From contig NC_081414.1 in the NCBI RefSeq assembly GCF_030272615.1, forward strand, positions 825,620,896-825,684,895: a stretch of 64,000 bases of DNA, read 5' to 3'. The DNA comes from Cryptomeria japonica (lineage: Eukaryota > Streptophyta > Pinopsida > Cupressales > Cupressaceae). Shown here one piece after another: positions 23,817 through 34,184 of the stretch. The notes under the pieces are model-generated. The model worked only from the letters and a program-made list of their open reading frames with translations. It was not told where the DNA came from and made no database searches. How positions within the stretch are numbered: the stretch's first letter is position 1; each line of letters opens with the position of its first letter. A program made the position numbers and the translations under genes.

Positions 23817-24775
23817 TGGAAAAGTCTTTAAGGAAAATTTGTCTAGATATCAAGCATGCCAAAACCTCTTATTCCAAAACATTAGGCGACTGAGCCACAC
23901 ATTTAAAAAATGATTTCCCCACATTCCAGTACTCCTTGAACAAAGCTCTAGTTTACGTACTGTGGTTTTTACAAAATACCACAAATATGTTTGAATAAGA
24001 TGAATATATTGAAATATATGTACATGTGAAAAAGATAAAGATCAAATAAATTGATGTACATATGAATAAGTAAACTATATAAAAGAATGGACCTAACTTT
24101 ATGTAGATCCTCTTTTTCCATTTAAATAATCACAACAAATTTGTGTTTTAAATTTTTTCTAAAAATCAGTTAGCCCTAGATGAGGTAAAGGTCCCAAATA
24201 TTCCAAAAAGATTATATAGAGTAAACCTTGGAGATATAATCAAATATTAAAAAAAAATCAACTTTTTCCTTCATAACCCACATAGCTTTGAAATTGTTAC
24301 TGTTGGCAGTGGGCCAGCGTCCCTTGCGAGGATTCGTGACATGGTTTAACAACCTCCTGTGGATTCTATAAGTCTAGTGGTTGTATCAATCTTTGATAGG
24401 TCGATCTTTTGGTGCAACGACAACCCTAGCTTGTAACAAGTGGTATCAGAGCTTGGTCACAGGTTCGAATCACGAAGGCCATGACGAGTGACGCTGGGAG
24501 GGGGATTGTTGGCAGTGGGCCAGCATCCCTCACGGGGATTCGTGACATGGTTTAACAACCTCTTGTGGATTCTATAAGTCTAGTGGGTGTATCGGGCTTT
24601 GACATGTCGATCTTTTGGTGCAATGACAACCCTAGCTTGTAACAGTTACAACATCTTCAATGGCAAGTAATTCGAACATACAAGAATATGCCAATATAAC
24701 AACAATTGATTTTGCACATCATATTAATACTAGGGGCAAATTAGTAGTAGTGACGGTGACAATATGGACATCAAC
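23817..24775. repeat. Segmental duplicate of 18.13-19.93 kb (LINE fragment plus kinase 5' end), interrupted by a TRIM
   Basis: 23817-23990 matches the LINE ORF1 relic at about 18130-18310. 24000-24299 and 24650-24775 match the kinase upstream region and first codons (19540-19925). About 700-1200 bp between the two blocks is missing here. The order and orientation match the kinase locus, so this is a DNA-level duplication, not a retrocopy. Confidence 0.8.
24301..24644 (+). mobile_element. TRIM (terminal-repeat retrotransposon in miniature), complete, 344 bp
   Basis: It has two 138-bp LTRs (24301-24438 and 24507-24644), both TGTTGGCAGTGGGCC..CTTGTAACA. The primer-binding site TGGTATCAGAGC (initiator Met tRNA type) is at 24441-24452 and a polypurine tract, GGGAGGGGGA, at 24496-24505. 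There is no coding capacity. Perfect 5-bp target duplications GTTAC lie at 24296-24300 and 24645-24649. The LTRs differ at about 12 of 138 sites (about 9 percent), so it is older than the large LTR elements here. It inserted in the duplicated kinase leader, about 15 bp before the start codon. Confidence 0.95.
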
Positions 24776-24785
24776 AATTTATTAT
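24660..24785 (+). pseudogene. Truncated duplicate of the kinase 5' coding end
   Basis: The ATG at 24660 opens MASNSNIQEYANITTIDFAH, closely matching MAGNENRQEYSNITTIDFAH of the kinase. After about 23 codons a small deletion shifts the frame, though similarity in DNA continues to about 24775 (GACGGTGACAATATGG). The kinase domain is absent, so it cannot encode an active kinase. Confidence 0.8.
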
Positions 24786-24844
24786 TAATTTGTGAGCCAA
24801 TATTAATTTGTGGACCAACATAATTTTGAAAATGTTGACCAAAT

Positions 24845-26010
24845 GCATTAATCTATTTTTGAAAAGTATCAATCAAATAAGGGGCCAAATTTTTTCCTCT
24901 TAAGGTACGAGGGAATAGTTTTGCAAGGAATCTTAGGTCATATTGGAAATCATTACACAAAGTGGAAAATGCTTTCACATAAGTTTGGGGGTCACATTGT
25001 CCACTATATTTCTCGAAATGAGGAACTTCAATGTGTTGTGGAAGAGGAGGATGAAGGATGTCAATGGAAAGTGGGCTACCTGTGGAATATGTAGGAATAG
25101 TGGATTTGGACTCGTTTATGACAGGCAATTATTATTGTAAAGATGAAATTTTTCGAATCAAATGATTTATGGTGGCTTTGGTGGATAAATTAGTTTGAGA
25201 AATGTTGGAATGATATGTAGGGTTTGAAGGTGTAGTGTGATAGGTAGGTGGAACATTGTCGTAGGTGGGTAGAGAAGATGGTTGAGAAACAAATGGAAGA
25301 TTGGTTGAAGGTAGTATGTAGGAATATTGATTAATAGGATTCCCCACACTACTAACATGTGTAACATTAACATTTTGTGTAGTGGTAGCGATGATGGAAG
25401 ACATGTATATATGCAGACACATTAGGTAGAGATGTAGGAATAGGCATGGAAATCTCAACTTGGGTTGGAGGATTTGAATGTCCAAGCACTTTGACACAAC
25501 TTGCTAATCTCATAATGTTGTCATCCACAATGTGAGATATATCACACAAAATATTGACACTGGATGTTCATCATTTTGAATCAACCTCGTTAAACCTTCA
25601 ATCAAGGGGATTGACTCTCCACCCAAGTGCTATTGACTCACACATTATTAAAGATCTTCCACTCGCTTGTCACTATTCCCTAGTTCTTGAATAGATACTT
25701 GAGTTGGAGAGTCATCCTCATAATGAGAAACATGAAGGGAAGGACTCTCAATTTTTTAAGGCTTGTTAGGCATTGTATTAGAAGAAGAGGATTCATCAAA
25801 GCTACCAGGGAATAAGTTAGTCAACTAAGGCTCAACACCCTCAGTGCTTAAACCTTGGAAAGCCTTAAGTCTATAACTTCTTCTCTTTGGGATATTAGAT
25901 TCAATATAGTGGGTGATGAAACTAATACACAAAGAAGGCAAAGCTAATGGACTAGGATTATGCTCACAATGCATTTTATACAATTGTAAATGATAATGCA
26001 AGCAATTATA
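24845..26010 (-). mobile_element. Ty3/gypsy gag relic
   Basis: On the minus strand, the segment HIEVPHFEKYSGQCDPQTYV, then FSTLCNDF and LAKLFPRTLRG, matches the conserved start of the Ty3/gypsy retrotransposon gag domain (IPxFEKYxGxxDPxxHLRxF). The upstream part is Pro/Ser/Thr/Tyr-rich, as in gag N-termini. It is a fragment with several breaks; no LTRs or pol were located. Confidence 0.65.
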
Positions 26011-27586
26011 GAAAAATAAGTGATTAAACAATGCAATATAGCAATAGAATGTTCATTCAACCACTTAATTAAGAAAAATGAACTATAGAAATGATAGATT
26101 ATGACAATTAATGTTTCTGAATCTAAAAATGATACATAATTAAATTTAGATCTGATTATCAAAATAAAAAATTATGCAAGAAAAAGTCGGGCTCACCAAA
26201 ATTTAAAGTGAGTGTAAATGGTGGTTTAGTAATCTATACATGCAAACTCGGCATCAAACCCATTCACATCAACATACATTGGGGAAATAACCAATAGGCC
26301 CAACTACAAACCATTGGGAGAGCAAAACACAATGGTTGATTTATTTCCTTGATGTGCTTTTATATGAATTGATAAGATAGAATGATGAAATGCAAGACCT
26401 ATGTCTAAAGATACAAAATTAATAGTAATCAATATAAATTGTAAGCTATAAAATAGAATTGCAAACTTTGAGAACAAATATGGAAACATAGATTAGAAAG
26501 GAACTAATGTTTGTAATTTGAGCTTGAAAGTGTTGGACTATGTGGCTAGGTGTCCTACTCTTGAAGGTGTTTGATGTAGATATCGCAAAAAGATTTGGGA
26601 TCAAGATGTCACTCAAATTTTCTCTCTAAAGTTTCATAAAAAAAGTGTCAAAAAATGTGGCTAAGCCATAATGTCTAGGATTTTTTGCTTCTTCAAAGTT
26701 TGGATCTCTTTGTCAAATCTAAAACTTGAACACACAAGAGAAATAAATTGGGTGTTGGATTGTATAGAGGTTTTCCTAAGTCAAACCTTGAGTTGGAATT
26801 AGCCCTACAACAATGATAGATAGAAAAATAGATAGAAAAAGAGGTTGAAACCTTAAGGAAATATTGAATTGAAATGTTATACCTATTTTTATGAATCTCC
26901 TTGCCTTGAAGTCTTAATGAAATGTTGATATTTCTAGGTGGAAGATCATGCATGCTTTCACACAAAATTGATCCCGAATGCCATCTTAAATGTTTGAAAA
27001 TCTGAATACTTGAGCTCTCCTTCACTACCTTAAAGATTCCTGATTGCTTGCTCAATTGGAATTGAACTACTTATAAGGAAATATCATTAAAAGAGATGTT
27101 TCAAATGAGGGGATAATAGTTTCTTTTATACTCAACCTCACAAAACATGTTGAAAATTATGAAAAAGGTCAACATTAGGAGCATTTTCTCACTCAACATT
27201 ATTTGACTATTAGAGAATTCAAATTTTGGCCCCTTTTAATTGGACTATGGTGCTAGGCACCCTAGTCTAGGGGTACTAGGGTGTTAGGCACCATAGCCCA
27301 ATCCTCCTAGGTTGGAACTAAGTTAGAAAGTAGAGACAAGGTACCAAGACATCAAATTCAAGCATTGTTTGAGAAGAATCAAGCATAATCAGGGGCAAGG
27401 AAGGAGAAATACCAAAGTGAGCACCAAATGAGTATGAAATTTTGTATGAGGATACAATTTATGACACTAAAGTTTTATAGTTGGTCTATTTACATTTTGC
27501 CATTTTTAAAATCTTTTGTTTAAAATGAGCAAAAGTGTAAGTGTAAATAGTTTGAATTTAGTGTGAATGCTAAGGTTTCAGTTTAG
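26011..27586. other. Intergenic sequence, no gene recognised
   Basis: AT-rich, with no supported reading frame. A GC-richer stem-loop sits near 27254-27290. Confidence 0.4.
27254..27290. repeat. Short inverted repeat / stem-loop
   Basis: CTAGGCACCCTAGT pairs with ACTAGGGTGTTAG across an 8-base loop, in an overall AT-rich area. The role is unknown; it may be part of a decayed element. Confidence 0.6.
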
Positions 27587-27743
27587 ATGTTGGTAGACAT
27601 GTATGCAAAATGTGGAAGCATTCACAAGGCATATGAATTCAAAACTATGTTCAAGCAACTACATTGGTAGAATTGTAGACATGTAAAAAAATGTGGAAGC
27701 ATCACAAGACATGTGAACTGTGTTCAGTCTCATCAAATGGCCT
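27587..27743 (+). pseudogene. Pentatricopeptide-repeat (PPR) gene fragment
   Basis: The frame at 27587 reads MLVDMYAKCGSIHKAYEFKT, the signature of PLS-type PPR proteins (VDMYAKCGSI..A). A second, degraded copy of the same motif follows at about 27672 (GTAGACATGTAA, then an AAATGTGGAAGCATC-like stretch), with a stop and a frameshift. PPR proteins bind organellar RNA. Only about two motifs remain, so this is a scrap of a pseudogene. Confidence 0.65.
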
Positions 27744-27839
27744 AATTCTAAGCTTTTTCAACAATTTTGGATTTTGTGCAAATTGCAAGTGCAAATTGAA
27801 ACAAGTAGTGTAATCCTTATAATATTTTTTTCGTGTAGA

Positions 27840-29800
27840 ATGTCAGGTGGGGAAAGAAAAACATTATATCCCAGGTTGTGGAAGTATTGTGAACTTACTT
27901 TGAGGCAAAAAGGTATAGGTGGAACAACCACTATCACCTGTAAGCTTTGTCCAATGGCATGGCAAGGTACTTACATGAGGGTAAGGGCCCATTGCTTTCA
28001 CATACCTGGAAAAGGTGTCGATCCTTGTCCAAATGAGGTAGAATATTTTGAGGCTACGAAGGATCAAAAAAGGGTTAATGGGAAAGTTTATAATATGATC
28101 TCCTCTCATGCTTCACCAGTGGCAACTTCCACAACTAGTAATTAAAATAGAGAGATAGAGGTAGATATGTTAAATTCTAGAGATGTAGCAACACAACATT
28201 CTCACAAGATACCATACATGGGTAGCTCAAACCCCAGTGGAAGACTTTTTGATGTGCAAGGTTGAGAAGTTGTTGATGAAACGATTGCACACTTCTTTTA
28301 TGCAAATGAAATACTATTAAATTCTACTTGCTCACCTTTCTATGGAGAGATGGTCCAAGCTATCAATAATGAACCATATGGGTATAAGCCACTTGGGCTT
28401 GAAAAGCTTGGCACAACTCTAATTGATAAAGAAAAAAATCAGATAAATTGCACTAATGAAAAAAGTGTGGTGTACAAAAGGATGCAGTATTGTGATGGAT
28501 GGGTGGACAAATATCAGAAATCGTCCACTACTTAATCTCATGGTGACATGCAGAAAAGGACCTTATTTTTTTAAGGCAATAGACTATTTAGGACAAGAAA
28601 AAAATGTAGAATTTCTTCATAGCCAACTATATGACAACATTGAGGAGGTGGGGGCATCGCATGTAGTCTAAGTTATTATCGATGCTACCACAGTTTGTAA
28701 AGAAACATGTATAATGATGTAAAAAATATATAAGCATATATTTTGGATGTTTGTTGTGTGCCTTAATTGAATAATGCACTTAAAGATATTGACAAATTCT
28801 AGTGGATTTCAGATCTTATAGAAAAGGGTAGAAAAATACAAATGTTCATATGTAACTATCACCACACACCAACCATTTATCATAAATTTGCCAAGGTGGA
28901 AGTTCTCAAACCTATTGATACAATGTTTTCTTTTTGTTTTATTCTTCTTGACCACCTTTGTGAAGTCAAAAGAGCTTTATGTTCCACGATTGTTAGTAAT
29001 GCATGGGTAGCTTGGAGACATTCTATATCAAATACCATATTTGTGGTGAGAGGTTTGGTCTTTGATGACCGTTTTGAGGTTGATGCTAGATTTGTTGTGG
29101 ACTTTATTAGGCCCATATGTGAGGTTATTAGATTTATAGACTAAAACAAACCATGTTTGCGAGAAGTTTATGAAGAAATAGATTCGATGTGTGAAAGAGT
29201 CAAGAAAATAACATATGCAAAAGATCTTTTTTTATATGTTTTGATAGAAGAAAATTACATTGAAGATGAAAAAAACTTAACACATCCCTTCATTTTCCTA
29301 TGCCTTAAATCCTAAATGGCATAATACACAAGAAACTGATAAGAGGGCTCAAGATGAGGATAGAGAGGTAATGAAAAGATTTTGGATTGCAATAAAAATA
29401 ATTATGGCTGAGATGAGGATGCCTCATTGATAAAGAGTCAATGGAATAAGTTTTCATGTGAGCAAGGTGATTTTTCTTTAGTAGAAGCTTTATATGATAT
29501 ATTAACAAAGAAAGATTCTTTAGAGTGGTGGTGGAGCCATGGAGGTGAAACCCTCAAATTGCAATCACTTGTAATTATATTGCTCTCACAAGTAGCTAGG
29601 TCTTAATCTTGTGAGAGAAATTGTGGTACTGACGATTTTTTTTTCATTCACAAAAGAGGAACCCATTAGCATCAAATAACGCAGAGAACTTGGTCTACAA
29701 TCATATCTCATTTTGTGTTCTCTATCATGTTGATCTTGGGTACATGGAGGATCCTTCAACAAAACAGGACCAAATTGCACCCGATGGAGAAGTTGCAGCC
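27840..29800 (+). mobile_element. hAT (Ac-like) DNA transposase relic
   Basis: Four parts in the order of plant hAT transposases. First is a BED-type zinc finger at 27840-28000 (W-x-YC, GGTTTITCKLC, then GTYMRVRAHCFHIPGKGV). Second is a DUF659 region at about 28280-28700 (FFYANEILLN, SPFYGEMVQAI, GYKPLG, then DGWTNIRNRPLLN). Third is the catalytic-core part at 28740-29140 (AWVAWRHS, then VVDFIRPICEVIRFID). Last is the C-terminal dimerisation region at about 29510-29760 (LEWWWSHGGET). Stops and at least one frameshift (near 28480) break the frame, for example after EEVGASHVV. No terminal inverted repeats or 8-bp target duplications were found, so the ends are approximate. Confidence 0.8.
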
Positions 29801-29918
29801 ATGGGGATGAAGTAGTTGAACCAAATGATCTTAATGAATTGCCTCCAGTTCTACTACCATCAGGAGAACCTGAGTTAGAGAATAATTTGACTAAGATTGC
29901 TATTACATTATTTTATGG

Positions 29919-30582
29919 GAGCATTAAATCGCAACTTGTATAATTTGCTTGCAAGTTGCTCTATTTCACAAGATGCCAGATAATCGTTGACTTCCGCCGC
30001 AATTTCATCCTACAAATCGGGAACTAATATTACTTATAAGTTGCTCTATTCAACACGATGCCATTTAATTCTAGATTTTATAATCTCTCAAGTTTGCCAC
30101 TGGAATTTTATCCTAGAAACTGGAAACTAATATTTTGATGAGCCTGCATCTAGGAAGCTTCAACTTTATCTAGAAACATATGTAAATGTTTCCTAGACGA
30201 CGTTGGCCATTATCGCAACATTTTAGATGATGGCCAACGTCATCTAGGAAACATTTACATATGTTTCTAGATAAAGTTGAAGCTTCCTAGATGCAGGCTC
30301 ATCAAAATATTAGTTTCCAGTTTCTAGGATAAAATTCCAGTGGCAAACTTGAGAGATTATAAAATGTAGAATTAATTTTAGATGATGGCCAACGTCATCT
30401 AGGAAACATTTACATATGTTTCTAGATGAAGTTGAAGCTTCCTAAGCTTCCTAGTTGCAGATCGATCTGAATATTAGTTCCCGATTTGTACGATGAAATT
30501 GCCGCGGAAGTCTACGATTATCTGGCATCTCCTGGAATAAAGCAACTTGTAAGCAGCCATGCAAGTTGTGATTTAATGCTCT
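29919..30582. mobile_element. Fold-back / inverted-repeat element upstream of the glycosyltransferase gene
   Basis: Outer arms GAGCATTAAATC..GATTTAATGCTC enclose about 664 bp. The outer arms (about 29919-30064 and 30463-30582) pair with moderate divergence. The inner arms 30065-30210 and 30230-30375 are exact reverse complements but for two mismatches in 146 bp, around a 19-base loop. A third copy of the loop-proximal arm (30376-30462) lies between the inner and outer right arms, giving the order A-B-C-C'-B'-C''-A'. No coding capacity and no clear target duplication. The right end is about 110 bp from the start codon of the next gene. Confidence 0.85.
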
Positions 30583-30691
30583 GATAAATGCAATCATAGT
30601 CAAAACAGCCGTATACATAAAACCACTCTCATAGCGGGAATGATTTGTGATATAAGAAGGTAAGCTCAGCTCTTCCTCTCATCCCCAAGTT
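30583..30691 (+). promoter_or_regulatory. Probable core promoter and leader of the glycosyltransferase gene
   Basis: The 109 bp between the fold-back element and the ATG hold TATA-like words GTATACATAAAA (30611-30622) and GATATAAG (about 30650). This is an inference from position; it implies a very short promoter or one lying in the fold-back element. Confidence 0.35.
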
Positions 30692-32211
30692 ATGGCCAAG
30701 TCTCTGCACGCAGTCATGGTGCCATACCCTGCACAAGGAAGTATCAATCCTCTAATGCAGTTGGCCCACCTGCTCTCCGAAAGGGGATTCTTCATCACCT
30801 TCGTTAATACGGAGTGGTGCCACAGCCGCATGTTAGATGCTGGTGGGCATGCTTATCAACAAGCGACTGAAGGGTTTCGGTTTTTGACACTCCCGGACGG
30901 CTTAACGGCTGAATATGATCGTCTTAGTCTTACTGATCTTGTTGGTTATGTGACTGCACTGGGGAATTTAGCCCCTGTTTTGGAGCAGCATCTTGTTGCC
31001 ACTCTTTCGGAAGATGTCCCTCCCATCACATGTATCATCTGTGAAAGCTATATGTCTTTCACTTACCAGGTAGCCCTAAATCTCCGAGTGCCCAGAGTTG
31101 TCTTCTGGACGATGTGCGCGGCCTTGTCTATTTCGCAGTTTAAAGCAGAGTTACTTCTCTCGCGGGGACACATTCCTGTGAGATGTAGGTATTAGTAGCT
31201 ATCTAATTACATGTTGCAGCATAAATCTATTTTGTCATAAACATTTTATGGTGTGTTATTTCAGTGGGAGAAGCGAAGAAGCCGGAGAATTTGATCACCT
31301 GTTTGCCGGGTAATCTCCCACCTCTATTGCCGACCGATCTCATTTCCTTCTACCGTGCTGAGAGTGCCTCGGATGCTTTAGTCAAAAGATATCTGTATGA
31401 AAGCCAAATGCAAAACAAAGGAGATTATGTGCTGGTGAACACGGTGGAGGAGTTGGAAGGGAGGGAAGCAGTAGCAGCACTGTCTATAAACGGGTGTCCT
31501 TCTGTGGCTGTGGGTCCTCTCTTTCTTCCCAATTTTCTGGCTCACAGAGATGTCCTTCGGTCCACAAGTATGTTCGCAGAGGACGAGAGCTGTCTCCAAT
31601 GGTTGGATGTGCAGCAGCAAGCTTCAGTGATTTATGTTTCCTTTGGCAGCGCCGCCCTCAAATCAAACCAACAGCTCGAAGAGATTGCTCTGGGTTTGGA
31701 AAGCAGCCAGAAGCCTTTTCTGTGGGTTTTGCGAAAGGATATTGCACAAGGGAAGCCTGGTATTTTGCCCCATGGGTTCTTAGAACGGATCAGAGAGAGA
31801 GGGCTGATTGTGAGATGGGCGCCGCAGGTGAAGGTGCTGTCCCATCCTTCCGTTAGGGCATTTCTTACCCACAGCGGATGGAACTCTGTGATGGAGAGCA
31901 TTAGCTTCGGAATTCCTATGCTGGGATGGCCATCTTTTATGGATCAGTTTCTCAATTGCAGATTCGTGAAGGATGTGTGGAAGATTGGGATGGACTTTGA
32001 GGGCGTGGATGTTGATGAAAATAGGTTTATTACGAGAGAAGAGGTGGAGAAAGGGGTGAGAAGGATTATGGAATGTGAGGAGGAGAGGCAACGGGTGTTG
32101 AAATTGAAGGAGGCAGCAGTTAAAGCAGTTAGCCCAGGTGGTTCTTCCTTCCTCGGCCTGGACAAATTTGAACAAGACATTGCCGAAATTGCCAAATCAT
32201 TCGCCCGTTGA
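30692..32211 (+). CDS. Family 1 UDP-glycosyltransferase (UGT), two exons, 479 aa, catalytic residues altered
   Basis: Exons are 30692-31184 and 31265-32211. The 80-bp intron is GT..AG and the joined frame has no stop. Length is normal for plant UGTs. The N-terminal acceptor domain opens HAVMVPYPAQGSINPLMQLA. The C-terminal PSPG sugar-donor box is complete at 44 residues: it starts WAPQVKVLSHP, has HSGWNS and E, and ends FMDQ. The final Gln is usually linked to UDP-glucose. Plant UGTs transfer sugar from UDP-sugar to hormones, phenolics or terpenoids in the cytosol. Oddity: the catalytic His of AQGHINP is Ser (residue 17), and the Asp that normally activates it, in the C-x-x-x-D motif, is Glu (CIICES, residue 118). 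All other landmarks are kept, so it may use another base, have another role or be a recently weakened gene. No close subfamily is claimed; it most resembles the UGT76/85/86-like group. Confidence 0.9.
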
Positions 32212-32919
32212 ACCTTGCCGTCTGTGCACCAGCTTATGAGAAGCTGAAATTTCAGGACGTTAACAAGGTGCTGGCAGTCGCTTTTCCTTCACTACCCTCG
32301 CCCCTTCGCCACCTCAAAAAAAAATAGAATTAATATTTATGGATTTTTCATTATAATTGATATCAGTTTAAAACAAGAGACGCAAAGCGTCAAGTTCTGA
32401 CCAGTAGTGTGATTAGTTTAGAGTGGATAAAAATAAAGATGAAGACAGAGGGGGCGAGGAAGAGGGAGAAAAATAAATAGAGATCTAGCTAAGTTTGTAA
32501 TTTTTTCTTGAATTGAGTATGAATTTTTTTATTACTATTAATGTCCTAATTAGACATGTGTTGCCATTGATTGCTCATTTGATGTTTTATGATGTGAAAG
32601 ATTATATCAGAAATCTTCAAACATGTAAGATGATTGCTAATGAATGCATGCAATACTAACACAAATTGAAACTTTACAAAGCATGCATTTAGTTGGCTCA
32701 AGGTACAAAAACAAAATGGCAATAGTGGGCTAGAGTTTGAATTGAAGTTTTAGAAAGGCAAGGGTCAAGCCCATAGTCACATTAATATGGACCGATAAAT
32801 GATCAAATCTTGGTAGATAATAGCTATATTTTGGTAGGTGTATGTATAAATATAATAAATATAAGGATTAACTATGTATTAGACTATTTAAAAAATAATA
32901 ATAATAAAAAAATCCAATG
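32212..32919. other. 3' flank of the UGT gene, AT-rich
   Basis: AATAGAATTAATA near 32324 may serve as a polyadenylation region. No other feature was seen. Confidence 0.35.
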
Positions 32920-33770
32920 TACAATGTACACCATGCACATACGTGATAATTGCTAAATTAAATAGAAGATGAAAATTATTTACTCCCAAGTTAAAGATGC
33001 AAACTAGTTACTTAGAAGGTAAAATAGTTAAGTTAAATATAAGATAAAAACTAATTACTTAATAGGAAAACAGAGTTAAATTAAAAAAGTAAAGATAATA
33101 ATGTTAGCAATGTGGAATAGTAATTTTAATTTTAATTTACTAAAGGAATTAGGGTTTGGGTAAGTAATTTTGCATATTAATATCATTGGGAAATAAGATA
33201 TTCTTGATATTATTATTATTGTTTGAGGGTAATAATGGTAACATAATAAATAATGATATTAATTTAATAATATCATCAATATTAACACTCTTAGTCATAA
33301 TTAATCATAAATCTTAGTCATAATTTATCAAAACTATTTTTAACATAAATATTAGTCATAATTTGTTTAAACTATTTTTAATAATTATACTGAAGAGTTT
33401 GAGGCAAACTGCACATGTTAAGGAAGTTACTATTCTAAAATTACTAGCTTTATTATATCTTTACTTTATTTTATTTAATATAGGTATTGTTTTTTCTATT
33501 AAGTAATTAATTGTTATCTTATATTTAAGATAAATATTTAACCTTCTAAGTAATTAGTTTGCATCTTTAATTGACATGGATGTTTCTCCTTGGGAGTAAA
33601 TAATTTTCATCTTTTATTTAATTAATTTATGTTTTTTTAGTTTTAGTTATAACAAATGAACATCAATTTAAGATAAAGATATATTATTATTTGTATAAGT
33701 ATTCCTTTTTAAAAATAAAGGTGAAAGAAGATGGGTAATTATCATGTATGGGTATATGTAAGTGGGCATG
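32920..33770. mobile_element. AT-rich inverted-repeat (MITE-like) element
   Basis: The left arm at about 32945-33115 (AGATGAAAATTATTTACTCC, GATGCAAACTAGTTACTTAG, TAAATATAAGATAA) is repeated in reverse complement at about 33430-33640. Weaker pairing extends to ATACGTGATAATT (about 32940) and ATAATTACC-like sequence near 33740. Arms are about 80 percent alike with small insertions. The centre is AT-rich and non-coding. Exact ends and target duplication are not clear. Confidence 0.6.
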
Positions 33771-34046
33771 TATGAGAATACGTAATTTGGCTAGGGGAAT
33801 GAACCTAACTTCATACAAGATTGTGTCATTTGTCAATATACACATGTATGAAGACATTTCTTTAAATTAGACCAAAATTAAATAAAAATGATGTGAACAT
33901 TTAAATTTTTACATTAAAATACTTGAATATATCACAATGGCATTTATATACTTTCTCATTGAAATGTATGAAAATCACTTAAATTGTTAATATATACTTA
34001 AGTTGAACAAATCATTTTTTTCCAAGTTACTTATATTTAAATAGAG

Positions 34047-34059
34047 TTTAATTAAACAA
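34047..34059. repeat. Target-site duplication of the LINE, left copy
   Basis: TTTAATTAAACAA is repeated exactly at 40499-40511. A 13-bp duplication is normal for target-primed reverse transcription. Confidence 0.8.
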
Positions 34060-34184
34060 TTTTTTTTTTTTTTCCAGCAAGTGCTATTGAGATGGGGATA
34101 GCACCCTATATTAATCCAAAAGAAACATACATAGTGAGATTTTCTAAAAACCACCACATTCTTCAAAACAATTACAAATGCTTG

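Noticed and set aside
24441-24475. tRNA-like words GGTTCGAATC near the TRIM primer-binding site as a tRNA gene
   Set aside because: Only a T-arm-like GGTTCGAATC word is present, without acceptor or anticodon arms. It belongs to the TRIM interior.
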